From NCBI RefSeq assembly GCF_900128725.1, contig NZ_LT667500.1:310001-374000 (forward strand): a stretch of DNA of 64,000 bases, given 5' to 3'. Origin of the DNA: Buchnera aphidicola. GTDB lineage: Bacteria; Pseudomonadota; Gammaproteobacteria; Enterobacterales; Enterobacteriaceae. Shown here piece after piece: positions 48,002 to 58,466 of this stretch; the stretch's first letter is position 1; every line of letters begins with the position of its first letter. The notes beneath the pieces are model-generated. The model had not been told where the DNA came from and searched no databases. It was given only the letters and a program-made list of their open reading frames with translations. Position numbers and translations under genes: made by a program.

Positions 48002-48880
48002 TTATATATTGTGTGGTATAGTAAATGTGTTAATTATTTTATTCAATAAAAACGAATCAACGTATGAAAAATACTGAATGTCATCTTTCTCATTGTCTTT
48101 AGATATACTTAAAAATTGATTCTTTAAGAACAAAGTATTTTTTTTTAATTGGATCATTTTTACCCAATGATTAAAATCAGACATATTTTTTTGAACATTC
48201 ACCTGAAACTTCATATTAGAAAAACCTCGACCGCTATAATTAGAAGAAAATCCTTTATATTTACCTCTATGCAATGCAATTAAATTTAACTCTGTTTTCA
48301 TGCCTGCCATAGTATAAATTTGACTACCCAAATTAGGAATAAAAAATGAATTCATAACAGATTGAGAAGTAATATGAAAATGTATTGGAACATTTTTAGG
48401 GAACGATAGTTCGTTGATTGTAGCAATTTTATAATACGGATAAATAAACAACCATCGCCAATTTAAAGATACTACTTCAATCGTAATAGGTTTATGAGCG
48501 TTTACTTGAAGAGACTTGCTAGGCTCTAAAGCATGTGTAGTTTTCCATGACAAATTTGCCAAAAAGATAATAATCACAATAGGGATACACCAACATATAA
48601 ACTCTAATGCATAAGAATGAGACCAATTAGGTATATAATTTGATTTTTTATTTGATTCACGGTAATAGTAAGAAATACAAAATATTAAAACTAATACAGG
48701 CAACACAACAATCAGCATAATACTAAATACTGACAGCATTAAATTCAATTCAGTATTTAAAATATGACCTGCAGCATATATACATATACTTTTTCTTAGA
48801 TACGTTAATACCGCTAATACTATGGAAACCAAAAGAACCATTAAAAACTTAAATAAATGACATTTGTTAAATATTTTCAT
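48002..48880 (-). CDS. cyoA: cytochrome bo3 ubiquinol oxidase subunit II
   Basis: The membrane-anchored subunit with a cupredoxin-like periplasmic domain without CuA. I choose ATG 48880; a TTG three codons upstream is also in frame. The product is 292 residues (E. coli 315). Two membrane helices follow an N-terminal hydrophobic stretch (about 12-30). NWRWLFIYP, SFPKNVPIHFHITS, NSFFIPNLGSQIYTMAGM and FSGRGFS-like residues are conserved. The E. coli signal peptide carries a lipobox Cys; here the corresponding stretch (SIVLAVLTYL) has none, so lipid modification appears lost. It is the first gene of the operon. Confidence 0.95.
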   Translation of the reverse strand: MKIFNKCHLFKFLMVLLVSIVLAVLTYLRKSICIYAAGHILNTELNLMLSVFSIMLIVVLPVLVLIFCISYYYRESNKKSNYIPNWSHSYALEFICWCIPIVIIIFLANLSWKTTHALEPSKSLQVNAHKPITIEVVSLNWRWLFIYPYYKIATINELSFPKNVPIHFHITSQSVMNSFFIPNLGSQIYTMAGMKTELNLIALHRGKYKGFSSNYSGRGFSNMKFQVNVQKNMSDFNHWVKMIQLKKNTLFLKNQFLSISKDNEKDDIQYFSYVDSFLLNKIINTFTIPHNI

Positions 48881-48889
48881 TATTTTCAA

Positions 48890-49330
48890 TCCAAATAAAA
48901 CAATATATTTATTTTTTATGTATTTTGTTACTAAATAAAAAAAATTGATAAAAATAAAAAAACTATTTTTTATAGAAATTTTGTGATAAAAATAAATATC
49001 TATTAAAACTATAAATATAAAAATGTTTTATGAAAAAATGTTTAATTGATGCTAAAAACATTTATTTTGCTTTATACTATTAAACATCTAAAGGTGTTTT
49101 ATAATTCTAAATTGACAGAAAGAACAATTATATTGTATATTAAAAAACAAAAATTTGTTTATTTATACAAAAATTCTTATAAAAATAAAAAATATATAAC
49201 TAAAAAAAAAAAGAGTTTGTAGTAAATAAAGAAAAAATACAAATTCTATTTTATATACAGAAAAAACCTATTTTTCAGATATAAAAATGGATCAATTAGG
49301 TGCCGAATAAGAAATATTTCATTAAAATAA
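48890..49330. other. divergent intergenic region cyoA/bolA
   Basis: About 440 bases, very AT-rich. In E. coli ampG and yajG lie here; neither is recognisable. It must contain the cyo promoter on the minus strand and a bolA promoter. I cannot place either with confidence. Confidence 0.4.
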
Positions 49331-49642
49331 ATGATCATGAAAAAAATTATTAAAAATAAATTAAAGGCTATACTGAATATTCAATATTTAAAAATCATAA
49401 ACAATAGTCAATTACATCGTTTTCACCAACATAAACCACCACATTATACCATTATAATAGTATCTGATTCATTTAATGACCTATCAAGATTTCAACAACA
49501 TAAAAAAATTTTTTCAGTATTCTTAAATGATATCCCGCAAAAAATTTATTCTATGAAATTACATACTTATAATACAAGAGAGTGGAAAAAAAAAGAAAAT
49601 CAAATATTTTTATTAACCCCGTGCATACATCAAAAAAAATAA
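49331..49642 (+). CDS. bolA: BolA family protein
   Basis: A small protein that works with monothiol glutaredoxin in Fe-S handling and affects cell shape in E. coli. The 103 residues match E. coli (105): an N-terminal helix (KKIIKNKLKAIL), HYTIIIVSDSFNDLSRFQQHKKIFSVF covering the class V-S-D and R-F-x-x-H region, and MKLHTYNTREW with the conserved His. The start is the ATG at 49331 or the one at 49337. It lies upstream of clpP as in E. coli, but tig is missing between them. Confidence 0.93.
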   Translation: MIMKKIIKNKLKAILNIQYLKIINNSQLHRFHQHKPPHYTIIIVSDSFNDLSRFQQHKKIFSVFLNDIPQKIYSMKLHTYNTREWKKKENQIFLLTPCIHQKK

Positions 49643-50141
49643 AAATTTTTATAAATTAATATAAAAAAACCATAAAACATCTTTCAGCATTGAAGGTATA
49701 AATGAAAAGAAAAATAAAAATGCAAGGTATTATAAATAATACTTATGCTTTATAAATAATTTACAGTATGAACAAACAAAAAAAAAATATAATACATATA
49801 CTGTTATGTTAAAAGCAATTCTGTTAACAGATACTGTTTTTTTAAGTAATGTCTTCCTCCAATAATTCATTATTATTAATATATATTGTAAAAAATTTTT
49901 ATAAAAAATACATTTATTAATACTTACAAAACAATATTACTTAATAAAAAATTTATTTTCCTCAAATAAAGAAGATAAATTCATATAAAAAAACATAAAG
50001 AAAAAAATAAATTTTTCTATTTTAATAAAAAGAACTAAATACACGTCCTACGTTTACCTTAATCACAGTATCAATAAAATATATATAAAAAAATATATCA
50101 CACTGAAAGATACTTATAAATACTCTTTTAAGAAAAAAAAT
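49643..50141. other. gene-free stretch at the expected tig position
   Basis: About 500 bases between bolA and clpP. E. coli has tig here; no trigger-factor coding remnant is recognisable in any frame. I also find no sigma-32 type promoter before clpP. Confidence 0.5.
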
Positions 50142-50762
50142 ATGACATTCATTCATAAAAATGAAAAAACAAAAAAAAATGTTTCATTAATACCATTTAT
50201 AATCGAAAAAACGCGCCACGGAGAAAGATCATACGATATTTTTTCAAGATTATTAAAAGAAAGAATTATTTTTATAGTAGGAGAAATTGATGATGTTCTA
50301 GCTACTAGTGTTGTATCTCAAATACTATTTTTAGAATCGAAAGACAAAAAAAAAGATATTTTCTTATATATTAATTCGCCTGGAGGAATTGTTACATCCG
50401 GCTTATCAATTTATGATACTATGCAATTCGTCAAACCAAAAATTCATACCGTCTGTTTAGGGCAAGCCTGTTCTATGGCTGCTATATTACTTTGTGCTGG
50501 AAGCACAGGAAATCGATTTTGCCTGCCTAATGCTCGTATTATGCTCCATCAGCCCCTCGGCGGATTTACGGGTCAAGCTTCAGATATTATCATCCATGCC
50601 GAAGAAATAAACAAAGTAAAAACTATAATAAATAACTTGCTTTCATATCATACAGAACAGCCGATTGAAAAAATTATCAAAGACACAGAACGAGATTACT
50701 TTTTTTCTCCTCAAGAAGCTATTAAATACGGACTTATTGATGCAATTTTTAAAAAAAAATAA
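50142..50762 (+). CDS. clpP: ATP-dependent Clp protease proteolytic subunit
   Basis: The serine protease barrel partnering ClpX. The 206 residues match E. coli (207). Catalytic Ser in [11 protein letters not shown] (about residue 110), His in [13 protein letters not shown] (about 135) and Asp in [14 protein letters not shown] (about 184) form the triad. The N-terminal [24 protein letters not shown] segment, which includes the propeptide-like region, is kept. clpX follows after 53 bases and is probably co-transcribed. Confidence 0.97.
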   Translation: MTFIHKNEKTKKNVSLIPFIIEKTRHGERSYDIFSRLLKERIIFIVGEIDDVLATSVVSQILFLESKDKKKDIFLYINSPGGIVTSGLSIYDTMQFVKPKIHTVCLGQACSMAAILLCAGSTGNRFCLPNARIMLHQPLGGFTGQASDIIIHAEEINKVKTIINNLLSYHTEQPIEKIIKDTERDYFFSPQEAIKYGLIDAIFKKK

Positions 50763-50815
50763 TTAAAAATAAGATTTTTTATAAAAATCGGTCATTAATT
50801 ATCACTGAGAAAAAT

Positions 50816-52057
50816 ATGGATAACACTATTAATAATCAAAATATTATTATTTGCTCTTTCTGTAAAAACAATATAAGCGAAGCATCAAATATAATTAGCG
50901 GGGTTTACGGGAATATTTGCGCTCAATGTATTATACTTTGCAATGACATTTTGGGTACATATTTAGAAAAACAACAGAAAACAACAATTCCATTATCTAC
51001 TCCAAAAGAAATAAACAAATACTTAGATAAATTTATCATAGGGCAAAAACAAGCTAAAAAAACTATTTCAGTAGCTGTATATAATCATTATAAAAAAATA
51101 AACTATTTATTTAACTATAACCGTTCTATTGAATTAGGAAAAAGTAATATTTTATTAGTTGGACCAACCGGAACCGGAAAAACATTAATCGCAGAAACAT
51201 TGGCAAAATATTTAAATGTGCCATTTGCTGTTACGGATGCTACTACCTTAACAGAGGCAGGTTATGTAGGAGACGATGTTGAAAGTGTTTTAAGAAATTT
51301 AATAGAAAATAGTAATTTTAATATTTCTCAGGCCGAAAAAGGAATTATATATATTGATGAAATTGATAAAATTGCCAAAAAACAGAAAAATCTTTCCATT
51401 ACTAGAGATGTGTCAGGGGAAGGTGTTCAACAATCCTTATTAAAAATATTGGAAGGAACAATGGCCTCAGTACCCATAAAAGGAAATAGAAAACACCCTA
51501 ATCAAGAGACTTGGAAAATAGATACATCAAAAATTTTATTTATTTGTGGAGGAGCTTTTTTCGGCCTCAAAAATATTATTTCCAAGCGGAAGGATAATAG
51601 GCCAAATATAGGATTTAATATAAAGTATAAAACACAAAACAAACATAAAACTACAGACTCTATATTTAAAGATATTCAGCCCTCAGATTTAATTAAATAC
51701 GGATTAATACCAGAATTTGTTAGCAGGCTGCCTATAATTGTTCAACTAAACAATTTAACACTAAAAAACTTAATTAAAATACTTTACAAGCCAAAAAACG
51801 CATTGATTAATCAATATAAAAAATTATTCTCGCTTGATAACATTGAATTAAAATTTCACAAATCTTCTTTAATAGAAATCGCGAAATATGCTGCTCAAAA
51901 AAAAATGGGGGCACGCGGATTACGCTCTATTTTAGAGTCAATTTTATTGTCTACTATGTATGACGTACCTTCTTTAAAAAACATAAAAAGCATACATATT
52001 GATAAATCCGTTATTCAAGGAAAATCTTTACCTAAACTACACTTTTTTGTTGATTAA
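50816..52057 (+). CDS. clpX: ATP-dependent Clp protease ATP-binding subunit ClpX
   Basis: An AAA+ unfoldase feeding ClpP. The 413 residues compare with 424 in E. coli. The N-terminal zinc-binding domain has CSFC and CAQC...C (about 13-41). Walker A is GPTGTGKTLIAE (about 118), the YVGDDVES pore region follows, Walker B is GIIYIDEIDKIA, and sensor-2 ARGLRSILE is near 367. The IGF tripeptide that docks on ClpP is present in PNIGFNIKY, although the flanking loop is diverged. It lies between clpP and lon as in E. coli. Confidence 0.97.
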   Translation: MDNTINNQNIIICSFCKNNISEASNIISGVYGNICAQCIILCNDILGTYLEKQQKTTIPLSTPKEINKYLDKFIIGQKQAKKTISVAVYNHYKKINYLFNYNRSIELGKSNILLVGPTGTGKTLIAETLAKYLNVPFAVTDATTLTEAGYVGDDVESVLRNLIENSNFNISQAEKGIIYIDEIDKIAKKQKNLSITRDVSGEGVQQSLLKILEGTMASVPIKGNRKHPNQETWKIDTSKILFICGGAFFGLKNIISKRKDNRPNIGFNIKYKTQNKHKTTDSIFKDIQPSDLIKYGLIPEFVSRLPIIVQLNNLTLKNLIKILYKPKNALINQYKKLFSLDNIELKFHKSSLIEIAKYAAQKKMGARGLRSILESILLSTMYDVPSLKNIKSIHIDKSVIQGKSLPKLHFFVD

Positions 52058-52205
52058 AAAAAGAAAAACAGTTCGTAATACAGACGTCTATCTCTGGATA
52101 TATGAGTGAAAATATAAATATGTACCACGTTATAGGCTTTATTAATAAACATATAAAATTATGCAAAAAGATATGTTTGTAAACACTAAAAAGAGAGAGA
52201 TATAT

Positions 52206-54554
52206 ATGAATTCTGGGTATTCTGAAAATATTGATATTCCAATATTACCCTTACGAGACATTGTCATTTATCCGTACATGGTTACTCCTTTATTTATAGG
52301 TAGAAAAAAATCAATAAAATGCATAGAGTTTTCTATGAAACATCATAAAAAAGTGTTTTTAATTACGCAAAAAAAATCTGAAGTAGAAAACCCTAAAAAA
52401 AAAGATTTGTTTCAAATAGGTACAGTAGCCAAAATTGTACAATTATTAAAGCTACCGGACGGAACAATTAAAGTGATCGTTGAAGGAAAAAAAAGAGCAA
52501 AAATAAAAAATATCACAACCAATGATAATTTTGATATAGCGAACATACATTACGTTCAATCAATAGAAATCAAAGACCAAGACCAAAAAGTATTAATTAA
52601 AACGATTTTAAATCAATTTAAAAAATACGTTCAAATAAATAAAAATCTCTCTTTAGATGCTTTAAACGCAATACAAAAAATTACCAATACAGATAAGTTA
52701 AGTGATGTTTTAGCTTGCCACATACCTTTAAAAATTCAGGATAAACAATTACTATTAGAAATGCAGCATACTAATAAACGATTAGAATTTTTGATAGGAG
52801 CAATGGAGGTAGAGATAGATCTATTAAAAGTAGAAAGACGTATTAGAGCTAGAATCAAGCAACAAACAGAACAAAATCAAAAAGAATATTTCTTAACTGA
52901 ACAAATAAAAGCAATTCAAAGAGAACTAGGAGATACAGATAATTCCATCGATGAACATGAAGAATTAAAAAACAAAATTAATCTAGCTAAAATGCCTAAA
53001 GCTGCAGCACAAAAAACTCACGAAGAATTAAAAAAACTAAAAATGATGTCACCCATGTCTGCAGAAGCTGTCGTAGTAAGAAATTATATAGAATGGATGA
53101 TCAAAATTCCGTGGAACAAAAAAAGCAAAATAAAAAAGAATATAAATACTGCACAAAAAATACTAAATATAGATCATTTTGGCCTACGTCACGTAAAAGA
53201 GCATATTTTAGAATATTTAGCAGTACAGCATCGGAATAAAAAAATAAAGGGTCCAATTTTATGTTTTGTAGGTCCGCCGGGAGTGGGGAAAACTTCATTA
53301 GGCAAATCTATTGCACGGGCAACAGGAAGAAAGTATATACGCATGGCATTAGGCGGAGTAAAAGACGAAGCAGAAATTAGAGGACATAGAAAAACATACG
53401 TAGGCTCTATGCCCGGCAAATTAATCCAAAAAATAACAAAATCAGGTGTAAAAAATCCTTTATTCTTATTAGACGAAATAGATAAAATGGCATTTAATAT
53501 TCGAATCGATCCAGCGGCTGCTCTATTAGAAGTATTAGATTCAGAACAAAACAATTCTTTTAACGATAATTACCTAGAAATAGATTATGATTTATCAGAA
53601 GTTATGTTTATCGCAACCGCTAATTCCATGAACATACCTTCTGCTTTATTAGATCGAATGGAAGTTATTCGATTATCCGGATATACGGAAGAGGAAAAAA
53701 TAAATATTGCCCAAAAATATCTACAACCAAAACAAATGAAAGAAAATGCATTAAAGCAAACAGAATTATTTATTGAAGATGACGCCTTAATAAATATTAT
53801 TAGGTATTATACTCGAGAATCTGGAGTAAGAAATCTTGAGAGGTCAATTTCAAAGATTTGCAGAAAATCAGTAAAAAAAATCTTATTAGATAAAAATAAA
53901 AAAAATATTATCATTAAAAAAAATAACTTAAAAAAATATTTAGGTATCAAAAAATATACCTATGGCAAAATCAGTAAATTCAATCAAATAGGACAAGTAA
54001 CTGGATTAGCTTGGACAGAGATGGGAGGAGACTTATTAACTATAGAGTGCACGTGTATGCCGGGAAAAGGTAAGCTAGTATACACGGGATCCCTGGGAAA
54101 AGTAATGCGAGAATCTATACGCACGGCCCTTACCGTAGTCCGGTCACAAGCATCAAAACTAAATATTAAAAAAAATTTTTATTATAAAAATGATATTCAT
54201 GTACATGTTCCTGAAGGAGCTACTCCTAAAGACGGACCAAGCGCCGGAATAGCTATGTGTACCGCATTGGCGTCATGTTTTACAAAAAATCCAGTAAAAT
54301 CTAATATCGCTATGACCGGAGAAATTACTTTACGAGGACAGGTATTGGCTATTGGAGGATTAAAAGAAAAAATAATAGCAGCTCATCGCGGAGGAGTTCA
54401 AGTAGTTCTAATTCCCCGAGAGAATAAACGAAATTTAAAAGAAATACCTAAAAATATTCTTTCTACATTAGAAATACATTCAATAAAAAATATATCAGAA
54501 GTTTTGACGCTAGCTTTAGAAAAAAATCCTTATACTGATAATATAAATAAATAA
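52206..54554 (+). CDS. lon: Lon protease
   Basis: A cytoplasmic AAA+ serine protease. I choose ATG 52206, preceded by AGAGAG, because NSGYSENIDIPILPLRDIVIYP matches the E. coli start; ATG 52161 would add 15 unmatched residues. The product is 782 residues (E. coli 784). Walker A is GPPGVGKTSLGKS (about 353), Walker B FLLDEIDKM, and the catalytic Ser-Lys dyad lies in PKDGPSAGIAM (about 677) and GGLKEKIIAAHRGG (about 718). A 13-pair hairpin follows the stop. In E. coli hupB comes next; here ppiD follows. Confidence 0.98.
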   Translation: MNSGYSENIDIPILPLRDIVIYPYMVTPLFIGRKKSIKCIEFSMKHHKKVFLITQKKSEVENPKKKDLFQIGTVAKIVQLLKLPDGTIKVIVEGKKRAKIKNITTNDNFDIANIHYVQSIEIKDQDQKVLIKTILNQFKKYVQINKNLSLDALNAIQKITNTDKLSDVLACHIPLKIQDKQLLLEMQHTNKRLEFLIGAMEVEIDLLKVERRIRARIKQQTEQNQKEYFLTEQIKAIQRELGDTDNSIDEHEELKNKINLAKMPKAAAQKTHEELKKLKMMSPMSAEAVVVRNYIEWMIKIPWNKKSKIKKNINTAQKILNIDHFGLRHVKEHILEYLAVQHRNKKIKGPILCFVGPPGVGKTSLGKSIARATGRKYIRMALGGVKDEAEIRGHRKTYVGSMPGKLIQKITKSGVKNPLFLLDEIDKMAFNIRIDPAAALLEVLDSEQNNSFNDNYLEIDYDLSEVMFIATANSMNIPSALLDRMEVIRLSGYTEEEKINIAQKYLQPKQMKENALKQTELFIEDDALINIIRYYTRESGVRNLERSISKICRKSVKKILLDKNKKNIIIKKNNLKKYLGIKKYTYGKISKFNQIGQVTGLAWTEMGGDLLTIECTCMPGKGKLVYTGSLGKVMRESIRTALTVVRSQASKLNIKKNFYYKNDIHVHVPEGATPKDGPSAGIAMCTALASCFTKNPVKSNIAMTGEITLRGQVLAIGGLKEKIIAAHRGGVQVVLIPRENKRNLKEIPKNILSTLEIHSIKNISEVLTLALEKNPYTDNINK

Positions 54555-54596
54555 AAACGTGAAAAAGAAATTGAATCAAGTATTACTTTATACAAT

Positions 54597-54630
54597 ATAG
54601 CTAACAAAATTCTATATTTTTGTTGGCTAT
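54597..54630. terminator. 13-pair hairpin between lon and ppiD
   Basis: ATAGCTAACAAAA (54597-54609) pairs with TTTTGTTGGCTAT (54618-54630), with one G-U pair and an eight-base loop. It is the longest stem of its kind near a gene end here. No T run follows on the plus strand, so it may be a processing or stability element rather than a terminator. Confidence 0.5.
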
Positions 54631-54681
54631 AAAAATAAATAAAAACTTCTTCATCATCCATACCATTATTAGAAGGGAAAA

Positions 54682-56556
54682 ATGAATATATTTGCATTAA
54701 AAAATTTTCATAAAAAAAAAATCTTATTAATACTTACTATAGTGATAATTTCATCAATAATATTAGGAAATTTATCCAATTGTTTTATGAGTAACCCAAA
54801 ATTACCGTCTATCCAAGTTAATCAAGACAAAATATATCCAGAGATATTAAAACTTGCTCTCCATATAGAAGAGAAGAAACAGAATCAAAAAATGAAAAAA
54901 AAATTACCAACACGCATTCACAAAAGCGCTATATACAAAACATATCTTATGCAACAGGTAATTACCAAAATAATTAACGAATCTCTTTTTCAACAATATG
55001 CAGAGAAAATACATTTCAGTGTATCAGAAGCATATATAAAAAATAAAATTCGTTTTTCAAAACTTTTTCAAGTTAATAATCATTTTCAATATGCTAAATA
55101 CTTAAGTTTTCTAAATGCAATTAAGTATACTCATAAAGAATATATCAATGCGTTAAAAAAAAAAATATCAGCACAATACTTAATAAAAACGTTATTAAAA
55201 TCTATTATACTTTTAAAGACAGATATAAGGAATAAATTCAAAAAGATTATAGATAGAAAAAATATCCAATCTATAACCTTTAAAATTAATTTAAAGCCAT
55301 TAAAAAAAAAAGAAAAAAGGTTACAGATACAAGAATATTTTAATGCAAATAAAAAAAAATTCTACAAACCGGAATCTCTAAAAATTAATATAGCCTGTTT
55401 AAAAAAAAATTTTTTTTATAAAAAAAAAATTAGTGATAGCGATATTAACAAGCATGCTAACAAAAATATGAAAGAATATACTTCTAATGTCCAATATAAA
55501 TATAGTTATATTAAAACCGATAGCTTAAAATTAGCGAAAATGTTCAAAAATAATTACCACCCAAAAAAATCTACTATATCTTCTCATAAAAACCAATCTA
55601 ACCAAAAAAATAAAACGTTTAATAATATCTCGCTAGGATGGATAAATAAAAAAAATATACCTTTGTTTATTCAAAAGTGTAAACTCTATAAAAAGGGGAG
55701 CTGTTCAAAAATAATTTTTTATAAAAAGAATTTTTTTGTTATAAAGTTAGACGATATAAAAAAAAAATGTATCACAAACCCTTATTCTCTAAAAGAGCAG
55801 AGTATGCGCCCAGTTAACGACAATAATATTTTATTTGATAAAATTATTTGTAATAACAAACAAAATGATTTGTTCAAAAATAACATAAAGATAGCTACGC
55901 TGTTACCTCAACAATTGTCTAACACATACTTAACCCCTTCTTTAAATTATAAAAATGTAACTAAATATTCTTGTTCTAATAAATTTAATAAATTTATACA
56001 AAAAGAATTTTTTAATGGAAAAAAGATTAATAAGGATCCAACAATAAAAATATATATCAATAAAAAAAACCATATATATCTACTCCAAAAACATTCATAC
56101 AAACCTAAAAGGCTAGAAAACAAAAATATCATCTATAAAAAAATTTTAAATATTTTAACAACGAAACAGATATACAAGAAAAACTATAAACATATAAAAA
56201 ATTTTTTATTAACCCCTAAAGATAAGAAAAAAGATTACTTATATAAACACAAATACTGCCCTCACAAAACTCAAACAATATCTATACAAAAAAATCCAGA
56301 AATCATGCACATTATCAACAAACTACCAAAAATAAAGAAAAATCAATGTATATATTTTTATCTTCCGCAGAAAAACAAACAAAATAAATTAATAATATAC
56401 AAAAAAGAATTTTTCAAAAAACAAAATGTCATAAATAAATATGAAATCATTCAACAAATTAAACAATATCTAAAAATAAAAATAATAAGCACTATTGTAT
56501 CGAGCTTATACAAGACCTCAAAAATAATATATAACCCAGGTATAAAGAAATCATAA
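54682..56556 (+). CDS. ppiD: periplasmic folding chaperone PpiD (SurA/parvulin-type), diverged
   Basis: An inner-membrane-anchored chaperone near the Sec translocon. The 624 residues match E. coli PpiD (623). A cytoplasmic start is followed by one membrane helix (about 15-34, ILLILTIVIISSIILG) and a SurA-type N-terminal domain with TYLMQQVITKIINESLFQQYAEK. The central parvulin-like region (about 225-350) is recognisable only by layout (SLGWINKKNIP), and large lysine/asparagine-rich parts have little visible conservation. The call rests on position after lon, length and topology. It is a likely case of relaxed constraint. Confidence 0.85.
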   Translation: MNIFALKNFHKKKILLILTIVIISSIILGNLSNCFMSNPKLPSIQVNQDKIYPEILKLALHIEEKKQNQKMKKKLPTRIHKSAIYKTYLMQQVITKIINESLFQQYAEKIHFSVSEAYIKNKIRFSKLFQVNNHFQYAKYLSFLNAIKYTHKEYINALKKKISAQYLIKTLLKSIILLKTDIRNKFKKIIDRKNIQSITFKINLKPLKKKEKRLQIQEYFNANKKKFYKPESLKINIACLKKNFFYKKKISDSDINKHANKNMKEYTSNVQYKYSYIKTDSLKLAKMFKNNYHPKKSTISSHKNQSNQKNKTFNNISLGWINKKNIPLFIQKCKLYKKGSCSKIIFYKKNFFVIKLDDIKKKCITNPYSLKEQSMRPVNDNNILFDKIICNNKQNDLFKNNIKIATLLPQQLSNTYLTPSLNYKNVTKYSCSNKFNKFIQKEFFNGKKINKDPTIKIYINKKNHIYLLQKHSYKPKRLENKNIIYKKILNILTTKQIYKKNYKHIKNFLLTPKDKKKDYLYKHKYCPHKTQTISIQKNPEIMHIINKLPKIKKNQCIYFYLPQKNKQNKLIIYKKEFFKKQNVINKYEIIQQIKQYLKIKIISTIVSSLYKTSKIIYNPGIKKS

Positions 56557-56684
56557 AAGTAACAAAAAAATCATTCGTATACACAACAACATAACGATTT
56601 AAATTTCTAAATAACTTAAAATTTATTATTATTTTTGTTTATATATCAAAATTCTATTAATATTAAATACGTTGAGAACATTCA

Positions 56685-58421
56685 ATGAAACTATTACGAC
56701 AGTTAGCTTGGTATTTTTCTAAAGAGTGGAAAAGATACACGGGAGCCTGCATTCTCTTAACTATAGTCACAGTATTACAATTACTACCATCTAAAATTAT
56801 TGGTTCTACAATTGACTTAATACTAGATCACAACGCTTCTAGCCAAACAGTTATCTTGCAAATCTTAAAAGTTATCCTGATATCTATAACAATTTATATA
56901 TTAAGATATTTCTGGAAAGTTTTACTATTTAGCGCTTCATACGATCTATCATCTCAGTTGAGATTAAAGTTCTGTTCTGCTTTACTAAAAAAAGATGCTG
57001 TTTTTTATTCAAATCATAGACATGGAGACCTTATCTCTAGATCTACAAATGATATTGATAGAGTGGCATTTTCTCTTGGAGAAGGAATTCTAACAATTGC
57101 CGATTCTGTCATTTTAGGATCCTCTATTTTTATCATGATGTGTGTTCAAATAAATTGGAAATTATCTTTTTTTGCATTAACGCCTATGCCTATAATGGCA
57201 ATAATTATGAAAAAATGTGGTAACAAACTGTATAAAAATTTTCAAAAATCACAAAAATGTTTTGCATCTTTAAATAACCAAGCCCAAGATAGTTTAAGCA
57301 ATATTCACATGATTAAAAATTTTGGACTAGAGAAGTCAGAAATAAAAAAATTTTCTATAGCTGCCGATTTAGTTAGAAAAAGAAATTTTAAAGTCTCAAA
57401 AATTGATGCCCAATTTGATCCAATTATTCATATATCTGTCGCATTCTCTAATTTATTTGCGGTATTGGGAGGAAGCGCTCTAATCGCTAAAAACCAGTTA
57501 ACTTTCGGACAATTAACTAGTTTTATTTTATATTTAGGATCTATGGTTTGGCCTGTGCTTGCATTTGCTTGGATGTTTAATATATTAAAAAGAGGAAACG
57601 TCTCGTGGAACCGAATTCAAGAAATAATACAAGAACAAGAAAAAAAAAAAATAACTCTCATTAATCAAAAAAAAGTTATCAAAGATAATAATTTTAATAT
57701 TTGCATACCTAAGTTTTCTTATCCCAATAGGACCAATGAAGTATTAAATAACATAAAACTTATTATACCCAAAAATAATACATTAGGCATATGCGGGCCA
57801 ACAGGATCAGGAAAAACAACTTTAATTAGACTGATTCAAGGACATTTTCCAATATCTAATGGATATATCAAATATGACGGACAAAATATCAAAGATATAT
57901 GCATAAAAAAATGGCGCGCAACTATTTCTGTTGTCAACCAAATACCCTTCTTATTTTCTGATACTATCTTAAATAATATCTCTTTTGGAAAACCCGAGGC
58001 TAACTTAGAAAATATAAAAGATGCAGCAAAATTAGCTTGTATACATCATGAAATAAAAAAAATGCCTCAAGGATATCATACTCATGTAGGAGATACAGGA
58101 ATTAAGCTTTCCGGAGGTCAAAAACAAAGAATTACCATTGCCAGAGCATTTTTAGTTCCATCCAAGATTTTTATTTTAGATGACCCATTATCATCAGTAG
58201 ACCATGAGACAGAATATAAAATTATTAAAAATATCTACGAATATACAGAAAAAAATAACATTACCACTATAGTAGTAACACATCGGTTATCAATATTAGA
58301 AAAATTTAATAAAATTATTATCATAAAAGACGGTATGTTATTACAACAAGGATCACATAAAGAATTATTATCTTCGGATAATTGGTACCAAAAAATGTAT
58401 AATTATCAGAAGTTTAAATGA
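56685..58421 (+). CDS. mdlA: ABC transporter, membrane/ATPase half-transporter MdlA
   Basis: A multidrug-resistance-like half-transporter, probably pairing with MdlB as a heterodimer; the substrate is unknown. The 578 residues (E. coli 590) have an N-terminal six-helix membrane domain with HGDLISRSTNDIDRV in the first part, then the ATPase: Walker A GPTGSGKTTLIRL (about 371), signature LSGGQKQRITIARAF (about 474), Walker B FILDDPLSSVD and H-loop VVTHRLS. mdlB follows after 45 bases. Confidence 0.95.
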   Translation: MKLLRQLAWYFSKEWKRYTGACILLTIVTVLQLLPSKIIGSTIDLILDHNASSQTVILQILKVILISITIYILRYFWKVLLFSASYDLSSQLRLKFCSALLKKDAVFYSNHRHGDLISRSTNDIDRVAFSLGEGILTIADSVILGSSIFIMMCVQINWKLSFFALTPMPIMAIIMKKCGNKLYKNFQKSQKCFASLNNQAQDSLSNIHMIKNFGLEKSEIKKFSIAADLVRKRNFKVSKIDAQFDPIIHISVAFSNLFAVLGGSALIAKNQLTFGQLTSFILYLGSMVWPVLAFAWMFNILKRGNVSWNRIQEIIQEQEKKKITLINQKKVIKDNNFNICIPKFSYPNRTNEVLNNIKLIIPKNNTLGICGPTGSGKTTLIRLIQGHFPISNGYIKYDGQNIKDICIKKWRATISVVNQIPFLFSDTILNNISFGKPEANLENIKDAAKLACIHHEIKKMPQGYHTHVGDTGIKLSGGQKQRITIARAFLVPSKIFILDDPLSSVDHETEYKIIKNIYEYTEKNNITTIVVTHRLSILEKFNKIIIIKDGMLLQQGSHKELLSSDNWYQKMYNYQKFK

Positions 58422-58466
58422 AATATCATTTGTAATATTCTTGAATTCATTGAGGGAAAAATAATA

